64,000 nt of DNA from Desulfoplanes formicivorans (GTDB taxonomy: Bacteria > Desulfobacterota > Desulfovibrionia > Desulfovibrionales > Desulfomicrobiaceae): positions 248,001-312,000 of the forward strand of contig NZ_BDFE01000015.1 of assembly GCF_001748225.1 (NCBI RefSeq), in the 5' to 3' direction. Position 1 is the first letter of the stretch; each line of letters begins with the position of its first letter. The notes beneath the pieces are model-generated. The model was not told where the DNA came from. It searched no databases and was given only the letters and a program-made list of their open reading frames with translations. Both the position numbers and the translations under genes were made by a program. This document shows, piece after piece, positions 55,083 to 64,000 of this stretch.

Positions 55083-56088
55083 TGAACAGAGAAAAACGCA
55101 TCAAATCCCTTATTGAGGCTCGACAGGATATCGAACCGGGACAGGATGTGGAGATCGACATGTTCCGTCCGAGCGATGCGTTGGGCATTTCCCTTGCCTA
55201 TCTGGCAATCCATGAAGATTCATTCCCCATCGATCATGTCTACACCTAACGCCACCAATGATCAGTACACCATTGTTGCACGAACGCCCAAGGGTGAAGT
55301 GGTGGGGCTGGTTGGTCTCTTTCGCCATGCGCCCAATCCGAAAGTGCACGAGATCGGTGAGCTCATGATTCTCAAATCCTACCGTAACAGCCATCTTGCC
55401 GTTGACTTGAGCCAGGTAGCTGGAGGCAACTGTCCGAAACGTTTCGGGTTGCAGGTGCTCTTTAGCGAAACAGTGTGCAACCATCGAGTGTCACAGCGGC
55501 TTGCCCTGCAGCAGGGGATGGTGCCCACCGGACTGGAGCTGGAATGCATGCCCGCAGGAGCCTACAAAAAATGAGGGCGGCTTCGCTTGCAACGTCTCCC
55601 TGACACTCATGTTTCTGGTCAGGGAGAAATCGGTCTGTTCCGTCTGCCTTCCTGACGAGTATGCTCCATTCATACAGTCTCTTTACGCCGGGCTCGGACT
55701 TGTCCGGGAGCATATGAAGGGTCGGGCACTGTCCGGAAAGACCGACAAGCAGGATTTTGTGCTTGCAGATTCCAAACTGGTCCGACTGACTGTGAAAAAA
55801 ACCGGGACCGACTTCGCAGGGATCATTGAAAAGGGCGAATCCACATTCGGTCCCGGCGGTCTGATGCAGGTATACTTGAATCTGGGCGATCCCGGTGTTG
55901 CAGAGGCTGTCACCATCCTGCGCCAGCGGGGGTACTTTTTTGGCGGCCTGCTTCCCTGCTGGTTCGGGTCTGACGGCATGATCATGCAAAGGGTGCCCCG
56001 GCAGCCGGACTGGGATGCCCTGCAACTCTACGGCAAAAAGACCAGGGCTATTTTCGAATATGTCCGAAGTGACTACATGGATCAATAG
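55082..56088 (+). pseudogene. GNAT-family acetyltransferase broken by two +1 frameshifts
   Basis: Coding sequence continues through three frames in turn. Frame one runs from ATG 55082 to a TAA near 55249, frame two to a TGA at 55574, frame three to TAG 56088. Joining them gives about 335 residues with GNAT features in the middle (HEIGELMILKSYRNSH, VLFSETVCNHRVSQRLALQQGM) and a C-terminal part starting NVSLTLMFLVREKSVC. One extra T near 55247 and one extra A in the A6 run at 55567-55572 would explain both breaks. It could be decay, slippage-based variation or assembly error. It is coupled to the SGNH gene. Confidence 0.75.
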
Positions 56089-56426
56089 GTGTACTGGTCG
56101 ACCAGTGACCGGAATTGTTGAGGCGTGAGTTCCTCGCCTGTATCCTGCTCCCTGTCCCGCCAGACCACTGACGGGTGATCCTCCTCCCATCTATCAAGGC
56201 ACTTTGCTGCCCCGGACCCGCTGCCATGGGGTACAAAATGGAAAATGGGGTCTTACAAGGATTAAAGTTATAATACTTTGATACACTTGTATTTTTACCG
56301 TTTTTTATGTGGTTAAGCGTGAAAGTCGAGTCCAGTAGAATACAAAAGAAGTGCCTTTTCTACTTTGATAGAAAAGGCACTTCTTTTTGTTCATGGCATG
56401 AATGATATCAGATATCCCTTTTCAAG
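56089..56426. other. 338-base region between the broken GNAT gene and glmS
   Basis: No protein gene is supported. TATAAT at 56269-56274 (poor -35) precedes the terminator at 56344-56387 by 70 bases, so a short rightward RNA is conceivable. Nothing in 56275-56343 matched an RNA family I recognise. Confidence 0.4.
56344..56387. terminator. Bidirectional terminator after glmS
   Basis: A 19-bp perfect inverted repeat (56344-56362 and 56369-56387, core GAAGTGCCTTTTCTA) with a 6-base loop and T-runs both ways. Confidence 0.92.
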
Positions 56427-58250
56427 CTATTCCACGGTCACACTCTTGGCCAGATTTCTGGGTTGATCCACATCCTTGCCCAGGTAGACGGCCATTTCAT
56501 AGGCAAAGAGCTGCAACGCCGGGAGCACGAAAAAACTGCCCAGCGGTCCCCTTACCCGCGGGATGACCCAGGTGTCCTCTTCCTGGATATTGGCTCCCTT
56601 GTGGGTCAGGGCGATGATCCTGCCACCGCGGGCCTGTACTTCCTTGAGATTGGACTTGACCTTGGGCAGGAGAAAATCGTCCAGGGCCAGGGCAAAGGTG
56701 GGAAAATCCGGTTCGATAAGGGCAATGGGTCCGTGCTTCATTTCGCCGGAAGCATACCCTTCGGCATGGATATAGGAAATTTCCTTGAGCTTGAGGGCCC
56801 CTTCCAGGGCCAGGGGAAAATTGATGCCCCGGCCGAGATAGAAAAAACTTTTGGCCCAGGCATATTCCCTGGCCAGCTTTTTGGCCTTTTTGCGGATCAT
56901 GGGCAGCTCTTCCTTGAGCTGCTTGGGCAGGGCAAGAAGACCGGGCAGAATCGTATCCCTGACTTCCTGACGCAAGGTCCCTTTCTTCTCCCCCCAGTAA
57001 TAGGCCAAAAGGGTCAGCAGGACCAGCTGGCTGCACATGGCCTTGGTGGAGGCCACACTGATCTCGGGACCTGCCTGGGTATAAATGACCGCATCCGACT
57101 CCCTGGCCACGGAGGATCCGACCACATTGCACAGTCCCAGTACGGGAACCCCCTTTTCACGGACAATGCGCATACCCGCCAAGGTATCGGCCGTCTCTCC
57201 CGACTGGCTGATGGCCAGGACTAGGTCATCCTTGTCCAGGACCAGACTCCGGTAACGAAATTCCGAGGCAATCTCCACCTGTACGGGGATCCTGGCCCAC
57301 GACTCAATGATATACTTGGCCCACAGGCCGGCATGATAGGATGTCCCGCAGGCCACAATGCTCAACCTTTTGGGCACGTCCATGGTTTTCAGTTCCGGGA
57401 TATCCAAAGTCTGTTTGCGCTCGTCCACACGACCGGCCAAACAGTCCCGGATGACCTGGGGCTGCTCAAAGATTTCCTTGAGCATGAAATGCTTGTACCC
57501 GGATTTCTGAGCAGCCTGCAGATCCCAAGCAATGTGCTGGTTTTTCTTGCTCAGGGGTTCCAGGGTCTCCACGTCATAAAGTTTCCAGGAATTGGCATCC
57601 ATCTCCACCATCTGGTTGTCTTCGAGAAAGATGACCTCCCGGGTGTAGGGCAGAAAGGCCGGAATATCCGAGGCCACAAAATTCTCGCCCGCTCCCAGAC
57701 CAAGGAGCAGAGGACTTGCATTGCGCGCCGCCCAGATCTTGCCGGGATTTTCCAGATCAATGAGGGCAAAGGCATAGGAGCCATCCACCTGTTTCAGGGC
57801 CCAGGAAATGGCCTCGGGGATGGAATCCTTGAGCCGGGCACCCTTGGAGATGAGATAGGCCAGCACCTCGGTATCCGTATCTGACCAGAATTTGTGACCT
57901 TCCTTTTGCAAGGCATCCTTGAGTTCCTGATAATTTTCAATGATCCCGTTGTGGACCAGGGCAAGGCGGCCCTGGTCATCAATGTGCGGATGGGCGTTTT
58001 TCTCCGTGGGCAGTCCATGGGTGGCCCAACGGGTATGACCAATGCCATAGGTGGCCGAAAGGGCGTTGATCCTTTCCAGCTTTTTTTCCAGGACACTCAA
58101 TTTACCTTCGGAACGAACCACATTGATCCGATCCTTTTTCATGTAGGCGATGCCGGCCGAGTCATACCCCCGGTATTCAAGGCTTTTGAGTCCTTCCACA
58201 ATGATGGGCAAGGCAGGCCTGTGACCCGCATATCCGATGATCCCGCACAT
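56427..58250 (-). CDS. glmS: Glutamine-fructose-6-phosphate aminotransferase
   Basis: GlmS makes glucosamine-6-phosphate for peptidoglycan and lipopolysaccharide. The 607-residue protein starts with the nucleophilic Cys2 (MCGIIGYAG) of a class II glutaminase domain (~1-235). Two SIS sugar-phosphate domains follow, with ACGTSYHAG, ISQSGETADT and SYIHAEGYASGEMKHGPIAL, and it ends in the usual KSVTVE. AAGGAG precedes the ATG. No glmS ribozyme-like element was seen in the short 64-base gap to rdgB. Confidence 0.96.
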   Translation of the reverse strand: MCGIIGYAGHRPALPIIVEGLKSLEYRGYDSAGIAYMKKDRINVVRSEGKLSVLEKKLERINALSATYGIGHTRWATHGLPTEKNAHPHIDDQGRLALVHNGIIENYQELKDALQKEGHKFWSDTDTEVLAYLISKGARLKDSIPEAISWALKQVDGSYAFALIDLENPGKIWAARNASPLLLGLGAGENFVASDIPAFLPYTREVIFLEDNQMVEMDANSWKLYDVETLEPLSKKNQHIAWDLQAAQKSGYKHFMLKEIFEQPQVIRDCLAGRVDERKQTLDIPELKTMDVPKRLSIVACGTSYHAGLWAKYIIESWARIPVQVEIASEFRYRSLVLDKDDLVLAISQSGETADTLAGMRIVREKGVPVLGLCNVVGSSVARESDAVIYTQAGPEISVASTKAMCSQLVLLTLLAYYWGEKKGTLRQEVRDTILPGLLALPKQLKEELPMIRKKAKKLAREYAWAKSFFYLGRGINFPLALEGALKLKEISYIHAEGYASGEMKHGPIALIEPDFPTFALALDDFLLPKVKSNLKEVQARGGRIIALTHKGANIQEEDTWVIPRVRGPLGSFFVLPALQLFAYEMAVYLGKDVDQPRNLAKSVTVE

Positions 58251-58314
58251 GTATTACGCTCCTTGTTTATCCCCGAAAAGGCAGATGCAAAAAAATGCTC
58301 TTCACCATATTATT

Positions 58315-58923
58315 TCAGACCCTTTCCCAAAAAAGCGGCCATTGTTCAAGCAAAGATTGCAGGGCCTTGCCCCTGTGGCTGCGACTGTTCTTCATGGCCC
58401 GGTCCATCTGGGCCGAAGTCATGCTGGCCGCATCATCCCAAAACACCGGATCATAACCAAAACCGTTATCACCCATGGGAGACGTGGTGATCCTTCCCTC
58501 CCAGGTACCTCGGCTGACCAGCATCTCTCCATTGGGCGCATAGGCCGTTATGACACACACAAAACGGGTGGTTCGTTTGCTGGTGGGAATATCTTTCAAC
58601 TCATCGAGAAGTTTGCGATAATTGCGTTCATCGGTTGCATCAGGCCCTGAATATCTTGCCGAATACACGCCGGGACGGCCGTCCAGGGCATCCACTTCCA
58701 GGCCGGAATCATCAGCAACAGCCACGTGCCCGGTCAGTCGGGCAACGGTCTCGGCCTTGATGCGTGCGTTCTCCTCAAAGGTGGTTCCGGTCTCCTCGAT
58801 TTCGCCGATCTGGGGAAAATCCCGCAATCCACAGATGGTGATATCCGGCATGAGTTCCTTGAACATGGATCTGAATTCCGCAATTTTACCCTGATTGCCC
58901 GTGGCAAGTACAATGGTGCTCAT
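58315..58923 (-). CDS. rdgB: XTP/dITP diphosphatase
   Basis: RdgB (HAM1 family) hydrolyses non-canonical purine triphosphates. The 202-residue protein starts STIVLATGNQGKIAEF and has EETGTTFEENARIKAE, ADDSGLEVDALDGRPGVYSARY and the late GRITTSPMGDNGFGYDPVF. ATG 58923 is used, with AAGGA seven bases upstream; the preceding TTG is not needed. It is directly upstream of glmS. Confidence 0.95.
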   Translation of the reverse strand: MSTIVLATGNQGKIAEFRSMFKELMPDITICGLRDFPQIGEIEETGTTFEENARIKAETVARLTGHVAVADDSGLEVDALDGRPGVYSARYSGPDATDERNYRKLLDELKDIPTSKRTTRFVCVITAYAPNGEMLVSRGTWEGRITTSPMGDNGFGYDPVFWDDAASMTSAQMDRAMKNSRSHRGKALQSLLEQWPLFWERV

Positions 58924-59065
58924 CAACTCGTCCTTATCTGTTTCTATGGTTATACATCATCCATGCAATATGATGAAATATCGAGTCATTCATGCATACC
59001 CGCTGCACAGGAGTACGGTTCGGGAAACAACCACGCAATGACAGCACCAGGTGTATCCAGCGCAG

Positions 59066-60514
59066 TCACTTTGCTGCATTGTTCTTTTTGAGCAGCAGGG
59101 TTACCATGGTTCCCTGTCCCTTGGTACTGGTCACCTCGATACGGCCCCCTATCTCCTCGATGACCTTCTTGGTCATGGCCAGTCCCAAACCCGAACCGTT
59201 CTTCTTGGTACTGAAAAAGGGGTTGAAAATGTCTTCCATATGTCTTGTGTCGATCCCCGTACCTGTGTCCACCACCTCGATACTCACATATGCACCCTGA
59301 TCACGGGTGGTCACGCTGAGCTCTCCGCCCTTGCCCATACTTTCAATACCGTTTTTGACCACATTGATCAGGCTCTGTTTGATGGCTTCGGCCCGTCCAT
59401 GCACCGGAGGAAGATTTCTGGTCAGATGCAGCTTGAGATGAACGCCCTGCTTCTCGCACCCCATGCCCATGACCTGCATGGTCTCTTCAACAATCTTGTT
59501 CACCTCGACCATGCCGTGTTCATGGGGTGTGGGCCGGGCAAAATTGAGAATACCCCGAAGAATGGTGTCCAGCCGTTTGGATTCGTCCAAGATGATCTGT
59601 ACCTTCTGAAGCGCAGCCGGTGAAAGCTCCTCCATCTTGAGCAAGGATCCGGCAAACCCGCCAATGGATACCAGGGGATTACGGATTTCATGGGCAATAT
59701 ATGCGGCCAGTTCTCCCAGGGCCGCCATTTTTTCGGACTGTTGCAGCTGCTTTTCCATATGCGTCCGTCTGGAAATGTCCCGACGCATCTCCAAAAGCGA
59801 CGTCACACGGGATTGGTCGTCCAAAATGGGGTACACATAAATCCGGAAATAGGTGAGCTTGCCCTGACGATCAATGCGCACATGCATGCCTTCGCTTTTG
59901 GTGGAAGTCCGCAAAGCCTGTTCAAAGGGATCGATATCCTGTTCATCCCATGAGAGGGTATGCTGATCCCAGGCCATTCTTCTGGGTTTACCCAGAAAGA
60001 ACGAACGCGGTTGCCCAAGGCGCTCACACACGTTTTTGTTCACATCAAGAATATTGCCATCGGTATCAACAAACAGGATGTCATCGGCCACTTCGTCCAG
60101 CAGGGTTCTCAACATGGACCTGGCCGTGGACAGATCATTCTGGCAGGATGGGCAATATGTTTCCCTGGTCACAAAATCCCTGAGAATGGATACGGTCCTG
60201 GCATCGACCAAGGACAGCGTTGCGGGAATCCTTTTACGAAGACGGGCAAGCAAATCAGGGTCATCCTCGAGAACCACCAGCATCTTCGTATCGGGCCGAT
60301 GAGCCAGCAGGGCAGGAACATCATGACTGATGGCAATGCCCTGATCACGGATCAAGGCGGCATCCGTATCCTGCTCGGAAACCACAACCCCTGTCAGGAA
60401 GACTTCCGGAAACAGTTCCTGCAGGGCGTGATCGTCCAAGCGCTGGATAAACTCATGTATCTGTGAAACCTTGCCCACCAGACCCATGCCAATCAGCAGA
60501 CTGTTCCTTCTCAT
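59066..60514 (-). CDS. Orphan histidine kinase with Rossmann-like input domain and PAS
   Basis: The 482-residue soluble protein has an unusual N-terminal domain (~1-115) starting LLIGMGLVGKV, a GxGxxG-like nucleotide-binding turn. A Cys pair (YCPSCQ) follows near residue 122, then a PAS domain (~130-245). The kinase core carries the H-box LGELAAYIAHEIRNPL, the N-box SLINVVKNGIES and G-boxes VDTGTGI and GSGLGLAM. No membrane helix is seen, so it senses a cytoplasmic cue. No response regulator is adjacent. GGGAG precedes ATG 60514. Confidence 0.82.
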   Translation of the reverse strand: MRRNSLLIGMGLVGKVSQIHEFIQRLDDHALQELFPEVFLTGVVVSEQDTDAALIRDQGIAISHDVPALLAHRPDTKMLVVLEDDPDLLARLRKRIPATLSLVDARTVSILRDFVTRETYCPSCQNDLSTARSMLRTLLDEVADDILFVDTDGNILDVNKNVCERLGQPRSFFLGKPRRMAWDQHTLSWDEQDIDPFEQALRTSTKSEGMHVRIDRQGKLTYFRIYVYPILDDQSRVTSLLEMRRDISRRTHMEKQLQQSEKMAALGELAAYIAHEIRNPLVSIGGFAGSLLKMEELSPAALQKVQIILDESKRLDTILRGILNFARPTPHEHGMVEVNKIVEETMQVMGMGCEKQGVHLKLHLTRNLPPVHGRAEAIKQSLINVVKNGIESMGKGGELSVTTRDQGAYVSIEVVDTGTGIDTRHMEDIFNPFFSTKKNGSGLGLAMTKKVIEEIGGRIEVTSTKGQGTMVTLLLKKNNAAK

Positions 60515-60645
60515 TCTTGCTCCCTGCGCACCCCGGCGCTCCCTGTGGTAGTGACAAAGCCCGACAAACATGGCTCCAGCAATATCCCGCGAAGTTGCGC
60601 GTGGCAATGGCTAATGGCTGCAATCTGTCCTGTTCCCTCAGCAGT

Positions 60646-61917
60646 TCACGGTGCTTCATGGAATCCACCCGCCCGGGCAAGCCTCCGGATTGCCCTGATC
60701 CGTTCAACCACCGGAGGATGGGAATACCGCAACGCCACATACCAGGGGTGTGGGGTGAGATTGGACAGATTATCTGCAGCAAGTTTTTTCAGGGCCGTTA
60801 CCAAATCTTCAGGATCATCAATATGAAGGGCCGCGAATCTGTCCGCCTCCCATTCATGTTTCCGGGAAAAAAAATTGCTTACCGGTCCAAGGACCAGAGA
60901 CAGGGGGGTATACAACAGGGCGAAAATGACCAATCCCGTGTGCACCGAAGGAACTTCAACACCAAAGGCCGCGGACAATTCCCTTGCGCCCATGACCTGG
61001 GCCATGAGCCAGAACACGACTCCTGTCTTGGCAATGCCCATGATCAATCCCTTGATGATATGTTTGCACTTATAATGCCCGACCTCATGGGCCAAAATGG
61101 CCACCAGCTCCCTGACAGTGCGTCTTTCAATAAGGGTATCAAACAGGGCTATCTGTTTTCTGGATCCAAATCCGGTGAAAAAGGCATTGGACTTGGAGGA
61201 CCGTCTGGATCCGTCCATGACAACAATACCGGCAAGCCTGAATCCGACCCGTTCGGCAAATTGCGTGACCGCATCCCTGAGCTCTCCCTCCTTAAGCGGG
61301 GTAAAATCATTGAAAAGAGGTAAAATGAATCGGGGAGCGCCATAATGTATGGTAATCATGAACAGGGTAGTACATCCCCAACACCAGATCCAGGCCTGAT
61401 GGTCCGTGCGCATGAACAACCAGAGCACGACTCCCAGCAAGACACCTCCCAAAACCATGGTCAATGCATAGCCCTTGAGTCGATCCGACCAGAAGGTGCG
61501 CATGGTCGTGGTGTTGAATCCGAACCGTTCCTCCAGCGAAAAGGTCAGGTAGAGGTCAAACGGAATGGACAGCAGATCCGATGCCAGACCGAGAATACCA
61601 AAATACACCAGTCCGACCACAAGGGGGGAAAAACCCAGGGATCGCACCCAACCATCCAGCAAGCCAATGCCTCCAAGGGAGATGAACATGACCACAAGCA
61701 GGTACTCAAAGGTTCCCTTGACCATGGAAAATCGGGATCGGACACGTGTGTAGTCCTGGGATCGGGCGTAGGCCTTGGCATCAAGGACATCCGTGAATGC
61801 ATCGGGAATGGCCGAAGAAAGACAGGACAGATTCCTGTTTTCCAGAACGAGATCAAGAACCCAGGCAAGGGTCAGAAAGATGAGCACCAACAACAAAAAG
61901 GGATTCATGACAATCAT
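60646..61917 (-). CDS. M48-family membrane metalloprotease (Ste24/CAAX prenyl protease 1 type)
   Basis: The 423-residue protein has about six membrane segments and the Ste24-type N-terminal region, with YARSQDYTRVRSRFSMVKG and FDLYLTFSLEERFGFN. The zinc motif HEVGH lies at 277-281, with the third ligand Glu in EWEADRFA. Bacterial members cleave membrane or misfolded proteins; a prenylated substrate is not expected here. Two starts (61917, 61908) are possible. Confidence 0.9.
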   Translation of the reverse strand: MIVMNPFLLLVLIFLTLAWVLDLVLENRNLSCLSSAIPDAFTDVLDAKAYARSQDYTRVRSRFSMVKGTFEYLLVVMFISLGGIGLLDGWVRSLGFSPLVVGLVYFGILGLASDLLSIPFDLYLTFSLEERFGFNTTTMRTFWSDRLKGYALTMVLGGVLLGVVLWLFMRTDHQAWIWCWGCTTLFMITIHYGAPRFILPLFNDFTPLKEGELRDAVTQFAERVGFRLAGIVVMDGSRRSSKSNAFFTGFGSRKQIALFDTLIERRTVRELVAILAHEVGHYKCKHIIKGLIMGIAKTGVVFWLMAQVMGARELSAAFGVEVPSVHTGLVIFALLYTPLSLVLGPVSNFFSRKHEWEADRFAALHIDDPEDLVTALKKLAADNLSNLTPHPWYVALRYSHPPVVERIRAIRRLARAGGFHEAP

Positions 61918-62038
61918 GCTTACAGGTTGAAAATGAAAAAGCCCAATCGCACCCGCAATGCGGGATCAAAAGCCCCTGCCTCTCAACTGGCGTATCGGAC
62001 CGTTGCACATCTGGCCGGGAAACAGTTTGCAAACAGAA

Positions 62039-62072
62039 TCAGCGCGACTGTCTTTGAAGACCGCCGCGCTGA
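62039..62072 (-). terminator. Hairpin after ald
   Basis: Arms TCAGCGCG (62039-62046) and CGCGCTGA (62065-62072) with an inner GTCTT/AAGAC stem lie about 40 bases after the ald stop. The T-content after the stem is modest. Confidence 0.45.
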
Positions 62073-62114
62073 CAGTTGACGCCATGACCCAACCGGCAAG
62101 ACGCTGGCAAGACG

Positions 62115-63233
62115 CTAGAAAAGGTCACCGGCAAGGCGGCAGGCCTTCTGCATGGCAAAGGCCTCGGCAACCGGTTCACAGGTCAGGGTACCCTTGTAAA
62201 TATTCAGTCCACGCATCAGGGCTCTGCTCTCGGTGCAGGCCTTTTCAACTCCCTTGTTGGCCAGTTGCAAGCCGTATCTGATGGTGGCGTTGTTCAAGGC
62301 AAAGGTGGACGTCCGGGCGTAAGCACCAGGCATGTTGCTCACACAATAGTGGACAATGCCCTCTTCTTCGAAAACAGGATCATCATGAGTGGTTGGAACG
62401 GATGTTTCCGTGCATCCCCCCTGATCAATGGCCACATCGACAATAACAGCGCCCGGACGCATGGAACGAAGCAGGGAACGGGTTACCAGTCTGGGAGCCT
62501 TGGCCCCGGGAATGAGCACCGCACCAATGACCAGATCGGCCCGTTCAAGGGTCCGCTTGAGGTTGATGTGATCACTGTACACCGGAAATACATTGGCCGG
62601 CATGATGTTTCCCAGATGTTCCAACGTGGCATGATTGATATCCAATATGGTCACCCGTGCGCCCAGACCGGCGGCCACACGGGCTGCATTGGCCCCCACG
62701 GTACCTCCGCCAATGACAACAACATTGGCGGGAAGAACCCCGGGAACCCCTGTGGGTAGAACTCCTCTTCCTCCCTTGGGACGCCCCAGATAAAAGGCCC
62801 CCATGAGAGGTGCCATACGGCCAGCCACTTCGCTCATAGGTTTGAGCAGGGGAAGCAGACCATTGTCTTCCTGAACGGTTTCATACGCCAGGGCCGTGAT
62901 CTTACTGTCCATGCACGCCCTGGTCAGCTTGTGGCTGGCTGCAAAATGAAAATATGTGTAAACGAGCTGGCCTGGACGCATGAGGGGATATTCAGCAGGC
63001 AGGGGTTCCTTGACCTTGACGATCATGTCGGACTGTTCCCAGACATCGGCTGCCGTGGGTACAATGGTTGCTCCGGCCTGAATATACTCCTCATCGGCAA
63101 TGTCCGAGCCTTGTCCCGCCCCTTTCTGGATGAAAACCGCATGGCCATTGTCCACATAGGTATGGACCGATGCCGGGGTGAGACCGACCCGATATTCATG
63201 ATTCTTTATTTCCGATGGGCAACCAATGTTCAC
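62115..63233 (-). CDS. ald: Alanine dehydrogenase
   Basis: Ald interconverts alanine and pyruvate plus ammonia with NAD. The 372-residue protein starts [18 protein letters not shown], has the active-site [15 protein letters not shown], a [38 protein letters not shown] nucleotide fold (broken across several blocks), and [14 protein letters not shown] 63233 is chosen because GGAGG lies five bases upstream and the protein then matches family length; the ATG-led extension to 63308 does not look like family sequence. Confidence 0.93.
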   Translation of the reverse strand: MNIGCPSEIKNHEYRVGLTPASVHTYVDNGHAVFIQKGAGQGSDIADEEYIQAGATIVPTAADVWEQSDMIVKVKEPLPAEYPLMRPGQLVYTYFHFAASHKLTRACMDSKITALAYETVQEDNGLLPLLKPMSEVAGRMAPLMGAFYLGRPKGGRGVLPTGVPGVLPANVVVIGGGTVGANAARVAAGLGARVTILDINHATLEHLGNIMPANVFPVYSDHINLKRTLERADLVIGAVLIPGAKAPRLVTRSLLRSMRPGAVIVDVAIDQGGCTETSVPTTHDDPVFEEEGIVHYCVSNMPGAYARTSTFALNNATIRYGLQLANKGVEKACTESRALMRGLNIYKGTLTCEPVAEAFAMQKACRLAGDLF

Positions 63234-63291
63234 AACAACCTCCGAGAGGTAAAAAATCCAATGATAGGCAACACATCTCAAGAATGGATGT

Positions 63292-64000
63292 TCAGAAAGA
63301 ATCGTCAAAGGGAATGGACAGGATATCCTCGAGATAGGTTTTGCTCACTCCAAGCCGGGCAAACCACGCAAAATGCTCAAGCATGAAAACCAAACTGTCC
63401 TGGAGATCCTTGGCAGAATGGGGTTCAAGAGTAATGGTAGGCACAAGCTCCATGAGCTCCAGGGTGGCAAAGACCTCGTTCCAGGGCACGGATCCGTTGC
63501 CAAGCCCCAGATGAAGATCCCTTAATCCGCTATTGTCATGCAAATGCACATGGCCAAGAAAGGAGCCGAGTTTTTGAAGCCACAGTCCGAAATTTTTGCT
63601 GTTGGCCCCGCGTGCAAACGAGTACCAATGCCCAACATCCAAGCAAAAACCACATGTTTCGGCATGAATTTCCGAAAGAAAATCATGCATGACACCTGGT
63701 TCCCGGCAATACACGTTTTCAAAGAAGACCTGGGGATGATCCTGCCAGGCATGCAGGATGGATCGCCATGATTCCAGAGCCCAAGATGACCATTCGGAAA
63801 AACAATCGGCATAATGTTCCTGATAGCCTGTATGCGCAATCAGATGAACCGGATTGTACAAACGGGCTATTTGAAGGGAGTCCTGCAGCCGTTTGCACGA
63901 TGCCTTGCGTATGGCAGCATCAGGGCTGCCCGGATGGAGATCCATAAAGGGAAGATGCACAGCGCAGTCAATGCCGGCCTTTTGGAATTCGCCTGACAAA
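63292..64000 (-). CDS. Sugar-phosphate isomerase/epimerase-like TIM barrel (5' truncated)
   Basis: The gene runs off the right edge; the first visible codons are internal. The 236 residues show the AP-endonuclease-2/xylose-isomerase TIM-barrel pattern: VHLPFMDLHPG, VHLIAHTGYQ, VFFENVY, GFCLDVGHWYSF, HVHLHDNSGLRDLHLGLGNGSVPW and ITLEPH, which provide His, Glu and Asp metal ligands. Such proteins isomerise sugars or cleave abasic DNA; the substrate is unclear. It ends 58 bases before ald. Confidence 0.8.
   Translation of the reverse strand, partial: LSGEFQKAGIDCAVHLPFMDLHPGSPDAAIRKASCKRLQDSLQIARLYNPVHLIAHTGYQEHYADCFSEWSSWALESWRSILHAWQDHPQVFFENVYCREPGVMHDFLSEIHAETCGFCLDVGHWYSFARGANSKNFGLWLQKLGSFLGHVHLHDNSGLRDLHLGLGNGSVPWNEVFATLELMELVPTITLEPHSAKDLQDSLVFMLEHFAWFARLGVSKTYLEDILSIPFDDSF

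Overview
The window reads as a chromosomal segment of a sulfate-reducing deltaproteobacterium, most likely of the order Desulfovibrionales. Support comes from a Tmc-type transmembrane redox complex with a tetraheme cytochrome c3, an isethionate sulfite-lyase locus with a TRAP transporter and sulfite-exporter-like protein, NifU/IscS Fe-S assembly genes, and many sigma-54-type regulators. Base composition is moderate-to-high GC, except for an AT-rich patch around 41.8-42.3 kb. No insertion sequence, prophage, CRISPR array or rRNA operon was found. The species cannot be named from this window alone.

Layout. 1-3.2 kb: tmcC (partial)-tmcB-tmcA, then a tandem-domain universal stress protein. 3.5-7.2 kb: a MoaD/ThiS-like protein and larC-larE-larB for the nickel-pincer cofactor, with no larA in view. 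7.3-13.2 kb: a leftward cecR-ybhG-ybhF-ybhS-ybhR type export operon with a nested palindromic operator. 13.4 kb: an alkyltransferase-like protein with Trp in place of the active-site Cys. 14-26 kb: the isethionate locus, consisting of an iron-type alcohol dehydrogenase, the lyase activase IslB, the lyase IslA, a fused TRAP permease, its binding protein, an amidohydrolase, a TauE-like exporter and a PAS-AAA-Fis sigma-54 activator. 26-30 kb: TetR, Tag, NifU and IscS. 30-36 kb: AraC/Fsr-type MFS pair, NifX-like protein, adenine deaminase and Ogt. 36-42.7 kb: a histidine kinase/NtrC-type regulator pair followed by a coupled LtaS-like pair and a PAP2 protein. 42.7-64 kb: mostly housekeeping genes (initiator tRNA, catalase, RNA helicase, argC, rfbB, tRNA-Val, trmL, glmS, rdgB, a kinase, a Ste24-type protease, ald), plus a GNAT gene broken by two frameshifts.

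The most informative result is a regulatory circuit inferred for the isethionate locus. Three leftward units (islA, dctP-dctQM, amidohydrolase) each have a -24/-12 sequence with exact GG-N10-GC spacing 34-64 bases before the start codon. Upstream of the first two lie seven copies of a 16-bp imperfect palindrome, GRTGC-N6-GCAYC, at typical enhancer distance. The natural activator is the sigma-54 regulator at 24618-26060, translationally coupled to the sulfite-exporter-like gene. IslA carries every catalytic and sulfonate-binding residue I recall for isethionate sulfite-lyase, at a constant offset. A strong hairpin with a T-run between islA and islB would lower activase expression relative to the lyase. 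The amidohydrolase is thereby tied to isethionate metabolism without an obvious role.

A second sigma-54 circuit probably links the two-component pair at 36-38.6 kb to the LtaS-like operon directly downstream. That operon begins with a membrane-only LtaS-like protein coupled by an ATGA overlap to a full-length one. A 16-bp palindrome shared by the tetR promoter (26.9 kb) and the nifU promoter (27.7 kb) suggests TetR control of an Fe-S assembly operon. All regulatory statements are read from sequence and remain inferences.
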